64,000 bases of DNA from positions 310,001 through 374,000 of the forward strand of contig NZ_CP016773.1 of NCBI RefSeq assembly GCF_002288065.1, in the 5' to 3' direction. The notes under the pieces were generated by a model that saw nothing but the letters and a program-made list of their open reading frames with translations, was not told where the DNA came from and did no database searches. Source of the DNA: Candidatus Planktophila sulfonica (lineage in GTDB: Bacteria > Actinomycetota > Actinomycetes > Nanopelagicales > Nanopelagicaceae). Both the position numbers and the translations under genes were made by a program. Shown piece by piece: positions 29,195 through 38,648 of this stretch (positions are counted from its first letter, which is position 1; every line of letters starts with the position of its first letter).

Positions 29195-30574
29195 ATGGCC
29201 GTAGACCGTCTTGAAAATATTGTTTCGCTATCAAAGCGTCGTGGATTTGTATTCCCCTCATCAGAAATTTACGGAGGCCTTCGCGCTTCTTGGGATTACG
29301 GCCCACTCGGAGTAGAACTCAAAAATAACGTGAAGCGCCAGTGGTGGAAGTCAATGGTTATGGGTCGCGAAGATGTTGTCGGTATCGACTCCTCAGTGAT
29401 TTTAGCTCGCGAAGTCTGGGAAGCATCAGGACACGTTGCAACATTTAGCGATCCGCTTACCGAATGTACTGCTTGTAATAAGCGTTACCGCGCAGACCAC
29501 CTTGAAGAAGCTTATGAAGCCAAGCATGGAAAGCCACTTGCATCCCTTGCAGATATGAACTGCCCGGCATGTGGCAATAAAGGTCAATTCACAACACCGA
29601 AGCAGTTCTCAGGTTTGCTCAAAACCTTCCTTGGACCAGTCGAAGATGAATCAGGCCTTGCCTACCTTCGCCCAGAAACAGCGCAGGGAATCTTTATTAA
29701 CTTTGATCAGGTCATGACTACATCTCGCAAGAAGCCACCTTTCGGTATCGGCCAGATCGGTAAGTCATTCCGTAACGAAATTACTCCAGGAAACTTCATC
29801 TTCCGTACTCGTGAATTCGAGCAGATGGAGATGGAATTCTTCGTCGTTCCTGGAACAGATGAAGAGTGGCACCAATACTGGATCGATACTCGCCTTGCTT
29901 GGTACAAGGATCTTGGAATCAATCCAGATCGCCTACGTATCTACGATCATCCTAAAGAGAAGTTGTCGCACTATTCAAAGCGCACAGCCGATATCGAATA
30001 CAAGTTTGAATTTAACGGCACTGAATGGGGCGAGCTCGAAGGAATTGCAAACCGCACAGACTTCGACCTTAAGGCTCACTCAGCAGCATCTGGCAAGGAC
30101 CTTTCATACTTCGATCAAGAGAAGAATGAACGCTGGACTCCTTACGTCATCGAACCTGCAGCTGGTGTTGATCGTTGCACCCTGACATTCATGATGGATG
30201 CTTACACAGAAGATGAAGCACCTAATGCAAAGGGTGAGATGGAGAAGCGCGCAGTGATGAAGTTCGATCACCGCCTCGCACCTGTAAAGGCTGCAGTGCT
30301 TCCACTTTCACGTAACGCTGACCTTTCTCCAAAGGCACGCGACCTTGCTGCGCAATTGCGTAAGAACTGGAACATTGATTTCGATGATTCAGGTGCAATT
30401 GGCCGTCGTTACCGTCGCCAAGATGAAATCGGTACTCCGTACTGCATCACTATCGACTTCGAGACACTTGAAGATCAAGCAGTCACAATCCGCGATCGCG
30501 ACACCATGGCGCAAGAGCGCATTGGTATTGATCAAGTAGAAGCATGGCTAGCGCCACGTCTACTCGGCTGCTAG
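29195..30574 (+). CDS. glyS: Glycine--tRNA ligase (dimeric type)
   Basis: Charges tRNA-Gly; this is the single-chain alpha2 class II enzyme used by Actinobacteria, 459 residues. Class II motifs are visible: motif 2 in [11 protein letters not shown] and [14 protein letters not shown], and motif 3 near [17 protein letters not shown] zinc-binding insertion contains [13 protein letters not shown] and [11 protein letters not shown]. The anticodon-binding domain occupies the C-terminal ~110 residues. The dusB gene starts inside its last ten codons (31-base overlap). Confidence 0.97.
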   Translation: MAVDRLENIVSLSKRRGFVFPSSEIYGGLRASWDYGPLGVELKNNVKRQWWKSMVMGREDVVGIDSSVILAREVWEASGHVATFSDPLTECTACNKRYRADHLEEAYEAKHGKPLASLADMNCPACGNKGQFTTPKQFSGLLKTFLGPVEDESGLAYLRPETAQGIFINFDQVMTTSRKKPPFGIGQIGKSFRNEITPGNFIFRTREFEQMEMEFFVVPGTDEEWHQYWIDTRLAWYKDLGINPDRLRIYDHPKEKLSHYSKRTADIEYKFEFNGTEWGELEGIANRTDFDLKAHSAASGKDLSYFDQEKNERWTPYVIEPAAGVDRCTLTFMMDAYTEDEAPNAKGEMEKRAVMKFDHRLAPVKAAVLPLSRNADLSPKARDLAAQLRKNWNIDFDDSGAIGRRYRRQDEIGTPYCITIDFETLEDQAVTIRDRDTMAQERIGIDQVEAWLAPRLLGC

Positions 30575-31710
30575 ATCCCTTACAACTCCCGCTCAAAGAT
30601 GGAGTCCATCTAGTAGACCCTCCTGTGGTGCTTGCACCAATGGCAGGAATTACCAACGCTCCATTTCGCATGCTCTGTCGCGAACAAGGCGCTGGTCTCT
30701 TTGTCTCTGAGATGGTTACTGCTCGCGCACTTCTAGAACGTATTCCTGAAACGCTGCGCATGATTGAACCAGGTGCAGGCGAATGGCCTCGTTCGGTGCA
30801 GCTCTATAGCGTCGATCCACACCACATGGGTGAAGCGGTAAAGATGATCGGTCGCGAAAATTTAGCTGATCACATTGATATGAATTTTGGTTGTCCAGTT
30901 CCGAAGGTAACTCGTAAAGGCGGGGGAGCAGCGCTTCCCTTTAAACGTAATCTCTTCCGCGAAATTGTGAAGGCAGCAGTTGATAATGCAAAACCTTACG
31001 GAATTCCTGTCACTGTAAAAATGCGCATTGGTATCGATACTGATCACCACACATATCTAGAGGCAGCAAAGTCAGCCGCAGATCTAGGTGTTGCCTGGGT
31101 AGCATTGCATGCACGTACTGCACAGCAGATGTATGAAGGCAAGGCCGATTGGTCTGCTATTAAGAATTTAGTTGAACATCTGAAACCAACCGGAGTACCC
31201 GTACTAGGAAATGGCGATATCTGGTCAGGCGCTGATGGCGCAGAAATGGTGCGCCAAACAGGCTGCGCAGGCGTTGTTGTAGGTCGTGGATGTCTTGGAC
31301 GCCCATGGCTCTTTGCAGATCTCGTCGAATCTTTTTCTGGCGGAGATAATCGCGTGCTGCCGACTTTGCATGAAGTGCGCGAAGTGATGTTCCGTCACGG
31401 TGAACTCATCGTTGATTACTTTGAATCTGAAGATCGCGGATGTCGCGACCTTCGTAAACATATGGCTTGGTATCTCAAAGGTTTCCGCGTTCCATCAGAG
31501 CTCCGTCGCCAATTCGGCATGGTGGGCTCACTTAAGGAACTTCGCTTCTTACTTGATCAACTCGATGATCAGCCATATCCCATTGAGATTGGCGATAAAC
31601 CACGTGGACGCACAAGCAGTGGTCGTCCGCCAACCTTGCCTGATGGTTGGCTCAATGATCCTGACGAGATGATTCATCTCGATGCTGAAGATATGTTCTC
31701 GGGTGGCTAA
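30544..31710 (+). CDS. dusB: tRNA-dihydrouridine synthase
   Basis: Reduces specific uridines of tRNA D-loops with FMN and NADPH. The 388-residue protein shows the TIM-barrel FMN motif [16 protein letters not shown], the catalytic Cys in [19 protein letters not shown], and the phosphate-binding end [15 protein letters not shown]. The C-terminal ~60 residues (from [13 protein letters not shown]) form an extra polar tail. It overlaps glyS by 31 bases and shares one base (TAATG) with the next gene, so glyS-dusB-ydcF are coupled. Confidence 0.93.
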   Translation: MASATSTRLLDPLQLPLKDGVHLVDPPVVLAPMAGITNAPFRMLCREQGAGLFVSEMVTARALLERIPETLRMIEPGAGEWPRSVQLYSVDPHHMGEAVKMIGRENLADHIDMNFGCPVPKVTRKGGGAALPFKRNLFREIVKAAVDNAKPYGIPVTVKMRIGIDTDHHTYLEAAKSAADLGVAWVALHARTAQQMYEGKADWSAIKNLVEHLKPTGVPVLGNGDIWSGADGAEMVRQTGCAGVVVGRGCLGRPWLFADLVESFSGGDNRVLPTLHEVREVMFRHGELIVDYFESEDRGCRDLRKHMAWYLKGFRVPSELRRQFGMVGSLKELRFLLDQLDDQPYPIEIGDKPRGRTSSGRPPTLPDGWLNDPDEMIHLDAEDMFSGG

Positions 31711-32369
31711 TGTTTAAGCTCATTCGTCGCCTGATTTCTCTCGTACTTGCCATCGTTGTCATCATTCCTACATACGCACTCTTCGTTACTTGGAACTCTG
31801 CAAAGAACCCAACAATTCGCACCTCAGCTGATGTCATCGTTGTGCCAGGAGCCGCTCAACTTAATGGCGCACCAGGTGAAGTTCTTCTTGCGCGCTTGCA
31901 AGAGGCGAAGCGAATTCAGAAACTTGGATATGCACCCCTCATCATTACCGTTGGCGCAGGTGCACCAGGAGATCGCACAACAGAGGCAGCTGCTGGTAAA
32001 TATTGGTTAACCCGCAACGGAGTTTCACGCAGCAAAGTAATTTCACTTCCAGTTGGCCGCGATACTTTGACGCAGACAAAGAGTTATATCGATGAGATGC
32101 GCAAAAGAAAACTGACCAATGTCATCATCGCAACTGATGCCTATCACTGCCAGCGCGCAATGACGATGGCAAATGATTTTGGTGCAGTTGCAACATGTTC
32201 ACCTGCTCAAACAGGGCCAAATACACTGGAAAATTCAAGGTACCGATACTTAATTCGCGAAGCGGGCGCTTATCTTGCCTACATCACCTTAGGTCGCCGA
32301 GGTATTCATATCTCAGACCATCTCACCAATAGCGGGCTTGTAAGGTATGTGTATGACATCGTCCAGTAA
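31710..32369 (+). CDS. YdcF/SanA-like DUF218 membrane protein
   Basis: A 219-residue protein with an N-terminal membrane anchor (LISLVLAIVVIIPTYALFV, residues 8-26) and a DUF218 domain outside or at the membrane. Domain signatures: DVIVVPGAAQLNGAPGEVLLARL, NVIIATDAYHCQRAMTM and IREAGAYL. Relatives include SanA and ElyC, tied to envelope integrity in other bacteria; the enzymatic activity is unknown. It is translationally coupled to dusB and its end overlaps the start of the dgt gene. Confidence 0.8.
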   Translation: MFKLIRRLISLVLAIVVIIPTYALFVTWNSAKNPTIRTSADVIVVPGAAQLNGAPGEVLLARLQEAKRIQKLGYAPLIITVGAGAPGDRTTEAAAGKYWLTRNGVSRSKVISLPVGRDTLTQTKSYIDEMRKRKLTNVIIATDAYHCQRAMTMANDFGAVATCSPAQTGPNTLENSRYRYLIREAGAYLAYITLGRRGIHISDHLTNSGLVRYVYDIVQ

Positions 32370-33582
32370 TTACAGCGCAGCAGATCAAGAGCGCTATCTC
32401 GACGAGCCGGCAAAGCGTCCTGGCCGGACAGAATTCATGCGCGATCGCGCACGAGTTATTCACTCAGCTGCACTTCGCCGTCTAGCCGCAAAGACTCAAG
32501 TAGCTGTGCCGTGGGAGAACGATTTCCAACGTACACGTTTATCTCACTCACTCGAATGCGCACAGATTGGTCGCGAGCTCGGTGAATCACTGGGTGCAGA
32601 TCCTGATTTACTTGAAACAGCATGTTTGTCGCACGATATGGGCCACCCGCCTTTCGGACACAATGGTGAAGAAGCGCTGGCAGAAGTTGCCGCCCCTTGT
32701 GGTGGCTTTGAAGGCAACGCGCAATCTTTCCGACTGCTAACTCGCATTGAGGCAAAGACAGTTGATACAGATGGAAAGACAATTGGATTAAATCTCACTC
32801 GCGCATCCCTTGATGCCGCAACGAAATATCCATGGGCGCGCGCAGAGAATCCTCGCAAGTTCGGCGTCTATGACGATGACACAGAGATCTTTAACTGGGT
32901 TCGCCAAGGCGCACCTGCAGGACGTAAATGTATTGAAGCGCAGATCATGGATTGGTCTGATGATTGCGCTTACTCAGTCCACGACCTCGAAGATGCAATC
33001 TTTGCTGGACAAATCACTGTAAAGAACTTTGATAATGACCTCGACATTCTCTACACAGAGATGGTCAATGGCTATGGTTCGGATGCGAGCAAAGATGAAG
33101 CAGCTGCTGCACTCACACGCCTGCAGGCTCTTTCCTGCTGGCCAGCATCATTCGATAGAACTCATCGCGCACTTGCTCGCTTGAAAGATACAACTTCACA
33201 GCTCATTGGTCGCTTTGTTCTTTCAGCCGAACTGGAAACTCGCAAGATTCATGGAGATGGTCCACTTACTCGATACAGCGCAAACCTTGAAATTCCGCGC
33301 GAGCAGAAGATTGAAGTAGATTTCCTTAAGGCTGTTGCTGGGCACTATTTGATCAATGCAGCAGCGTCGCAAGAGCGATATGCAAAGCAACAAGTAGTAA
33401 TCCACGAACTCGTCGAGATGCTCTTTGAAGCAGCGCCTAATGAACTCGACCCCATCTTCGAAGATGATTGGAAGCTGGCCACTACCGATTCCGAACGCCT
33501 ACGCGTTGTCGTAGACCAGATTGCCAGCCTGACTGACCCTGGCGCATATGCGCTCCATGCACACCTTTCAAAGCGTCGCTAA
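32353..33582 (+). CDS. dgt: Deoxyguanosinetriphosphate triphosphohydrolase-like protein
   Basis: HD-domain enzyme that cleaves dNTPs to deoxynucleoside and triphosphate. The metal-binding His residues lie in RTRLSHSLE and the HD pair in CLSHDMGHPPFGHNGE; a later DWSDDCAYSVHDLED completes the site. It has the actinobacterial length of ~409 residues. I prefer ATG 32353 because TAAGGT ends six bases before it, the recurring leaderless promoter spacing; an ATG at 32347 would add two residues. It overlaps the end of the DUF218 gene by 17 bases. dnaG follows nine bases after the stop, an order common in Actinobacteria. Confidence 0.92.
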   Translation: MTSSSNYSAADQERYLDEPAKRPGRTEFMRDRARVIHSAALRRLAAKTQVAVPWENDFQRTRLSHSLECAQIGRELGESLGADPDLLETACLSHDMGHPPFGHNGEEALAEVAAPCGGFEGNAQSFRLLTRIEAKTVDTDGKTIGLNLTRASLDAATKYPWARAENPRKFGVYDDDTEIFNWVRQGAPAGRKCIEAQIMDWSDDCAYSVHDLEDAIFAGQITVKNFDNDLDILYTEMVNGYGSDASKDEAAAALTRLQALSCWPASFDRTHRALARLKDTTSQLIGRFVLSAELETRKIHGDGPLTRYSANLEIPREQKIEVDFLKAVAGHYLINAAASQERYAKQQVVIHELVEMLFEAAPNELDPIFEDDWKLATTDSERLRVVVDQIASLTDPGAYALHAHLSKRR

Positions 33583-33591
33583 GGTAGGAAC

Positions 33592-35427
33592 ATGAGCGGT
33601 CGTATCAAGGCAGATGACATCGTTTATGTGCGCGAACATGCACATATCGATGAGGTCGTCTCTGCAGCTGGCGTTGCTCTCAAAAATGCTGGTGGGGGAC
33701 AGAAGAAAGGTCTCTGCCCATTCCACGACGAAAAATCACCCTCGTTTCACGTAACTCCTTCTAAGAATTACTACCACTGCTTCGGTTGTGGCGTTGGTGG
33801 CGATGTCATCGACTTCATGATGAAGACAGATCACCTTTCATTTACTGAAACTATCGAACGTCTGGCATCTCAAATCGGTTACACACTTCGCTACGAAGAA
33901 GGTGGCCCTACCCAGCCAACGTCACAACGCTCACGTCTCTATGCAGCCAATCTTGCAGCGGCGAAGTTCTTTCAAGATTTACTCAACACATCTCCTGACG
34001 CAGCACATGGTCGCGACTTACTGACCAAGCGCGGCTTCGATAAGGCTGCATGTGATTCATTTGGAGTTGGGTATGCACCGAATGGTTGGGATGGACTTAC
34101 CAAACATCTTCGTGCAGCTGGCTTCACAATCGACGAACTTGAAGAAGCTGGACTTTCCAAGATGGGCGAACGTGGTCCTATCGATAAATTCCGCAATCGC
34201 GTTATGTGGCCGATTAAAGATATCTCAGGTGACATCGTTGGATTTGGTGCACGCAAGCTAGCAAGCGATGAAGAAGATCAAGGCCCTAAGTATCTCAACA
34301 CCTCTGAAACTCCTATCTATAAGAAGTCACAAGTTCTATACGGACTTGATATGGCAAAGAAAGATATTGCTAAGAATCGTCAGGTAGTAGTTGTTGAGGG
34401 TTACACCGATGTGATGGCCTGCCATTTAGCGGGAATTACAACTGCGGTTGCAACCTGCGGAACCGCTTTTGGTGATGATCACATCCGCATCATCCGCCGT
34501 TTGCTTATGGATGCCGATGCATTCCGTGGCGAGGTTATCTTCACCTTCGATGGAGATGCAGCCGGACAGAAAGCTGCCATGAAAGCTTTCGGCGATGATC
34601 AGAAGTTTGTTACCCAAACATTCGTTGCCGTCGAACCCGATGGCCTTGATCCATGCGACCTACGTCAACATAAAGGTGACTTAGCTCTGCGCGATCTCAT
34701 TGCAAAGCGAGTACCACTCTTTGAATTCGCAATCCGCACCGAGCTCAAGAAGCACAATCTAACAACGGCTGAGGGTCGAGTTAATGCTCTCAATACTGCA
34801 GCACCATTAGTTGCGGCTATTCGCGATAAATCACTTCGCCCTGAATACATTAAATCTCTCGCTGGATGGCTCGGTACAGAAACTGAAGTCGTAACCGCTG
34901 CCGTTAACACCGCGCTTAAGAAAGTTTCAACAACATCTGCGCCTGTTGAAGCACCTTCCGCAGATACTGCCTGGCGACCAAACCCAACAGAACCAACGTT
35001 GATGTTGGAACGTGAAGTATTGAAGGCAAAACTTCAGATGTCAGGGTTAGTTACCGACTGGAAGACAATCGAGGATGATGCCTTCACGCATCCTGCCTAT
35101 CTCGAGCTTCGTCGCATCATTGATTCATTTGGTACCGAACCAGTTCTGCTTGAAAATGTCACAGATGAACGTATGCGCCAACTCTTTACCGAGCTTTCTG
35201 TAGAACCGGTGCGAACAGATGGAGCGGTATCTGAGAAATATGTTTCCAGCATTGTCGCTCGCCTGCGCGAAGTATTGGTAAGTCGCAAGATTGCAGATCT
35301 CAAATCTAGTTTGCAGAGACTTAATCCTGTTGAAAATGAGGAGCAGTACAACGCAGCTTTTGGCGATTTGGTAGCCCTGGAAACCCAGAAGCGCGGCCTT
35401 CACGAACTCTCTATTGGTTCGCTCTAG
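33592..35427 (+). CDS. dnaG: DNA primase
   Basis: Synthesises RNA primers for DNA replication. The N-terminal CHC2 zinc ribbon has Cys42, His45, Cys63 and Cys66 (LCPFHDEKSPSF and YHCFGCG). The TOPRIM core shows VVVEGYTDVMACHLAG and FTFDGDAAGQKAA. The C-terminal DnaB-interaction region (about 460-611) is present. The 611-residue length is normal. GGTAGGA lies before the ATG, and the gene follows dgt closely. A tRNA-Asn gene begins 73 bp after the stop. Confidence 0.97.
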   Translation: MSGRIKADDIVYVREHAHIDEVVSAAGVALKNAGGGQKKGLCPFHDEKSPSFHVTPSKNYYHCFGCGVGGDVIDFMMKTDHLSFTETIERLASQIGYTLRYEEGGPTQPTSQRSRLYAANLAAAKFFQDLLNTSPDAAHGRDLLTKRGFDKAACDSFGVGYAPNGWDGLTKHLRAAGFTIDELEEAGLSKMGERGPIDKFRNRVMWPIKDISGDIVGFGARKLASDEEDQGPKYLNTSETPIYKKSQVLYGLDMAKKDIAKNRQVVVVEGYTDVMACHLAGITTAVATCGTAFGDDHIRIIRRLLMDADAFRGEVIFTFDGDAAGQKAAMKAFGDDQKFVTQTFVAVEPDGLDPCDLRQHKGDLALRDLIAKRVPLFEFAIRTELKKHNLTTAEGRVNALNTAAPLVAAIRDKSLRPEYIKSLAGWLGTETEVVTAAVNTALKKVSTTSAPVEAPSADTAWRPNPTEPTLMLEREVLKAKLQMSGLVTDWKTIEDDAFTHPAYLELRRIIDSFGTEPVLLENVTDERMRQLFTELSVEPVRTDGAVSEKYVSSIVARLREVLVSRKIADLKSSLQRLNPVENEEQYNAAFGDLVALETQKRGLHELSIGSL

Positions 35428-35457
35428 TTCCTTTCCCTTCGCTCATTTCTTCTCATT

Positions 35458-35486
35458 TTGGCAGGGGTTAAACCCTGAGGTAGAGT
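35458..35486 (+). promoter_or_regulatory. Promoter of tRNA-Asn
   Basis: TTGGCA (35458-35463), a 17-base spacer and TAGAGT (35481-35486) form a good housekeeping sigma promoter. A G+C-rich stretch (TGCGCCCG) follows the -10, as is usual for stable-RNA genes. The mature tRNA begins 14 bases after the -10. Confidence 0.65.
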
Positions 35487-35500
35487 TGCGCCCGATACAT

Positions 35501-35575
35501 TCCCTGATAGCTCAACGGCAGAGCAGTCGACTGTTAATCGACAGGTTCTTGGTTCGAATCCAAGTCAGGGAGCCA
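35501..35575 (+). tRNA. tRNA-Asn (anticodon GTT)
   Basis: A complete cloverleaf: acceptor TCCCTGA/TCAGGGA, D-arm GCTC/GAGC, anticodon stem GTCGA/TCGAC with loop CTGTTAA (GTT at 35533-35535), and T-arm CTTGG/CCAAG with TTCGAAT. The discriminator G is followed by an encoded CCA. Confidence 0.97.
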
Positions 35576-35604
35576 TTTACACCCATTTGCCTTACCCTTT
35601 TTCC

Positions 35605-36018
35605 ATGAACGTTAATCCCAATTTTCAGCGTCGTGGTTTCTTAGGCGCCCTTGTGGTTTCGGCTCTTGCCGCAATTTCTGGAAGCAAACTTTCACCTGCA
35701 ACAGCTGCTGCAAAGGGAAAGAACATCGTCAAGCTCGCAAAGGTTCCTGTGGGTGGAACATTTAATTTCACGCACTCAGCGCAAGGAATGCCAGCAATTC
35801 TCTTTCGCACCAAAACCGGAGTCTTCGCATATTCAGCTATCTGCACACACCAAGGTTGCACCGTGGCCTACAACCCATCTTCAAAACGACTTCGCTGTCC
35901 ATGTCACGGCGCTGAATTCGATCCACTTAAGGGTGCCAAGCCAATCGGTGGCGTGGCTGAAGTTCCGCTTGGAAAAGTTAAGGTTGCAGTCAAAGGCGCG
36001 TGGATAGTCGAAGCGTAG
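35605..36018 (+). CDS. Exported Rieske [2Fe-2S] protein
   Basis: A 137-residue protein with a Tat-type signal (FQRRGFLGALVVSALAA, residues 7-23) and a Rieske domain. The cluster ligands are Cys80 and His82 (CTHQGC) and Cys98 and His101 (CPCHG), with Cys85 and Cys100 for the disulfide. It would act in electron transfer on the outer face of the membrane; it is a stand-alone ferredoxin-like Rieske, not the large actinobacterial QcrA. I start at ATG 35605, where TACCCT ends six bases upstream, rather than at an earlier in-frame ATG at 35587. Confidence 0.88.
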   Translation: MNVNPNFQRRGFLGALVVSALAAISGSKLSPATAAAKGKNIVKLAKVPVGGTFNFTHSAQGMPAILFRTKTGVFAYSAICTHQGCTVAYNPSSKRLRCPCHGAEFDPLKGAKPIGGVAEVPLGKVKVAVKGAWIVEA

Positions 36019-36098
36019 GCAAGCCGAAGCTGGAAATCCCCCACAAGTCCAAAAGTAGTATCAGGAAAATCTCAGGAAGATAAGACAGGATCATTTTC

Positions 36099-37202
36099 AT
36101 GAAGAACACAAAAACAATTGGCGCATTTGTAGCCGGAGTCGTTTTAGCAGGCTCTGTTGCAACTGCTGCGATCACACCTACCGCCGGCACTCTCAAAGCT
36201 TGTGCAGATAATCGCACTCAGGCTTTATACCTCTCTTCCAATGGCACCTGTTCTTCCAGCCGCACACTCGTAGAAATCGGTGGCAACGGCATGAACACCA
36301 AGACGATTTCATCTCTTGTTACTCCTTCTGTTGTCTCCATTTCGGCCACAACATCAAGTGGCGAAGGAACCGGATCAGGTTCGATTTACAAGAGCAATTC
36401 ATCTTCTAGCTACATCATCACCAACAATCACGTGATTGAAGCAGCTGCAACTACTGGCACCATCAAGGTTGAACTCACAAATGGCGAGCAGTACACCGCC
36501 AAGATTGTGGGACGCGATCCTGGTTATGACATCGCCGTGCTACAGATTCAAATTGGCAACTTGCCAGCTATCGCACTAGGTGATTCTTCTAAAGTCAGCG
36601 TTGGAGACCCAGTTCTCGCTATTGGTTCTCCACTTGGCTTAGCAAGCACCGTGACAAGCGGAATCATTTCCGCGCTTAACCGTCCGGTCTCTACCGGAAC
36701 TGCTGATGCGCAGTCATATGTGAATGCTATTCAGACCGATGCTGCAATTAACCCTGGAAACTCAGGTGGAGCCCTTATCGATTCACAAGGTCGCATCATC
36801 GGCGTGAACTCAGCAATTGCAACGCTTTCTAGTGGATCTGCCAGCGGTTCAATTGGACTTGGTTTCTCAATTCCAATCAATGAAGCAAAGCGCGTCATCG
36901 ATGAAATCATTGCAACAGGTAAATCAACTCGTCCAGTACTCGGTGTCTACTTCGATCCAACCTTTACAGGCATTGGTGCGAAGATTGCACGATTGAGTGC
37001 AGGTGAAGGTGCCGAGAAAGCTGGCATCCCAGTTGGTTCAGTCATTCGCAGTATCGATGGAGTGAAAGTTATTGATAATGACACTGCCATCGTGCGCATC
37101 AGATCCTACGTTCCTGGAACTGTCGTTTCAGTACTCGTCGATCTGCCAACAGGCGGAAGCAAGACTTTCAAGGTCACTTTAGGGTCGGCGCCGTCGCTCT
37201 AA
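36099..37202 (+). CDS. HtrA/DegP-like secreted serine protease with PDZ domain
   Basis: A 367-residue exported protease for protein quality control in the envelope. After a signal or anchor helix (residues 7-25) comes a short cysteine-bearing segment (TLKACADNRTQALYL to CSSSRTLVEIG) and then the trypsin-like domain with the triad His111 (TNNHVIEA), Asp144 (GYDIAVLQ) and Ser222 (NPGNSGGALI). A PDZ domain fills about 275-365 (RPVLGVYFDP, GAEKAGIPVGSVIRSIDG). There is no long cytoplasmic N-terminus as in some mycobacterial HtrA proteins. Confidence 0.92.
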   Translation: MKNTKTIGAFVAGVVLAGSVATAAITPTAGTLKACADNRTQALYLSSNGTCSSSRTLVEIGGNGMNTKTISSLVTPSVVSISATTSSGEGTGSGSIYKSNSSSSYIITNNHVIEAAATTGTIKVELTNGEQYTAKIVGRDPGYDIAVLQIQIGNLPAIALGDSSKVSVGDPVLAIGSPLGLASTVTSGIISALNRPVSTGTADAQSYVNAIQTDAAINPGNSGGALIDSQGRIIGVNSAIATLSSGSASGSIGLGFSIPINEAKRVIDEIIATGKSTRPVLGVYFDPTFTGIGAKIARLSAGEGAEKAGIPVGSVIRSIDGVKVIDNDTAIVRIRSYVPGTVVSVLVDLPTGGSKTFKVTLGSAPSL

Positions 37203-37262
37203 GAATTCTGTAAGAAACATACCCGTTACCTTAAATACACAGGTAGCGGGTATCTTTCTGCC

Positions 37263-37505
37263 ATGGCTCTCTTCACATTGCAGGTATCTCTTCCAGACCG
37301 TCCTGGCTCACTCGGAATGCTCGCATCTGCAATCGGTTCTGCAGGTGCAGATATCCGCGGACTCGAAGTTCTTAAGAGCGAAGATGGAACTGGCTACGAT
37401 CAAATTACAGTCGCTGTCCCAGGAACTGATCCTTCAGATCTCGTTGAAATTCTTAACTCAATTGGCGGAGTCGAAGTACTCTCTATTGAGCCCCTCGCAA
37501 ATTAA
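37263..37505 (+). CDS. ACT-domain protein
   Basis: An 80-residue stand-alone ACT domain: TLQVSLPDRPGSLGMLASAI (the ligand-loop D-R-P-G-x-L), then a second strand-helix half ending GGVEVLSIEPL. ACT domains bind amino acids and regulate enzymes; a free-standing one may be a small regulator. The -10-like TATCTT lies six bases before the ATG. Its stop is three bases from the stop of the convergent galK gene. Confidence 0.85.
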   Translation: MALFTLQVSLPDRPGSLGMLASAIGSAGADIRGLEVLKSEDGTGYDQITVAVPGTDPSDLVEILNSIGGVEVLSIEPLAN

Positions 37506-37508
37506 TTC

Positions 37509-38645
37509 TTAATTAAGCAGGTTTGCGCTAGCACCAGCACTCGGTAGCGATGTAAAGAATCGTGGCTTCTTAAAGCCTTGTGATTCAAATGCCTCAGAGA
37601 CCGCTTCTCGTGTCTTCTGAACGTCACTGGCTTTAATCAGCGCAATAGCGCTTCCACCAAAGCCGCCGCCCACCATGCGCGCACCCATGGCACCTGCTTC
37701 AAGAGATGCATCGACTGCAACATCGAGTTCAGGGCAAGAGACTGTGTAATCATCGCGAAGCGAAATGTGGGATGCGTTAATCAATTTCCCTAAAGTCACG
37801 AAATCTGATGCTCGAAGAGCGGTCACAGCATCAAGGACTCGCGCAATTTCAGTAACAGCGTGACGAGCGCGGATGAACTCTGTTTCGGTCAACTTGTCGC
37901 GATTTGCTTCTAGCGATTCGAGAGTTAAGTGGCGCATTGATGGAATATTTAACTTTGCAGCAACAGATTCACAGGAAGCGCGACGTTCTGCATAACCGCC
38001 ATCTACTAGCGCGTGGTGTGCTTGTGTATCGATAATGAGAAGTTCAAGCCCAGCATCGGCTACGTTAAAGGGAATTGATTCGGTGCTGAGGTCGCGACAA
38101 TCGAGAAGAAGCGCAGCTCCCGCTTGAGCCATAAGTGAAACAGATTGATCCATGATTCCGCAGGGCATTCCAACGTAATCATTTTCAGCCTTCTGTGTTG
38201 CTCGTGCTAAATCTTCCTTGCTCTTACCGAGCTCGAAGAGAGTATTGAGGGCCACAGCGACTGAACATTCGAGGGCGGCAGAGGATGAAAGTCCGGCACC
38301 GGATGGAACAGTTCCGTCGACCAATATATCTACGCCGGTTGAAATGCCAAGAGTCCAGATAACGCCGAGAACATATTTCTCCCAATCACCTTTACTGCCA
38401 GGCTTCACATCGTTGATATCAATAGTGAAAATCTTCTCTTTACGTTGATGAGATGCGATGCGGACTAAACCATCTTTGCGAGCAGCAATTGCCGCGTAGG
38501 CGCGATCGGCAATAGCAAAGGGGAGAACGAAGCCTTCGCTGTAATCGATATGTTCGCCGATGAGATTGACGCGACCTGGAGCTTCAGCGAGAACTTCGGG
38601 TTTACGGCCATAAAGCTCTTCAAAGGTACGTGCAATGGACGCCAT
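37509..38645 (-). CDS. galK: Galactokinase
   Basis: Phosphorylates galactose to galactose 1-phosphate (Leloir pathway). GHMP-kinase motifs: GRVNLIGEHIDY at 24-35, the ATP loop PSGAGLSSSAALE at 114-126, the catalytic region MPCGIMDQSV, and GGGFGGSAIAL near the C-terminus. The 378-residue length is typical. It lies three bases after galT in the same operon. galE and galM are not in the window. Confidence 0.96.
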   Translation of the reverse strand: MASIARTFEELYGRKPEVLAEAPGRVNLIGEHIDYSEGFVLPFAIADRAYAAIAARKDGLVRIASHQRKEKIFTIDINDVKPGSKGDWEKYVLGVIWTLGISTGVDILVDGTVPSGAGLSSSAALECSVAVALNTLFELGKSKEDLARATQKAENDYVGMPCGIMDQSVSLMAQAGAALLLDCRDLSTESIPFNVADAGLELLIIDTQAHHALVDGGYAERRASCESVAAKLNIPSMRHLTLESLEANRDKLTETEFIRARHAVTEIARVLDAVTALRASDFVTLGKLINASHISLRDDYTVSCPELDVAVDASLEAGAMGARMVGGGFGGSAIALIKASDVQKTREAVSEAFESQGFKKPRFFTSLPSAGASANLLN

Positions 38646-38648
38646 GGT

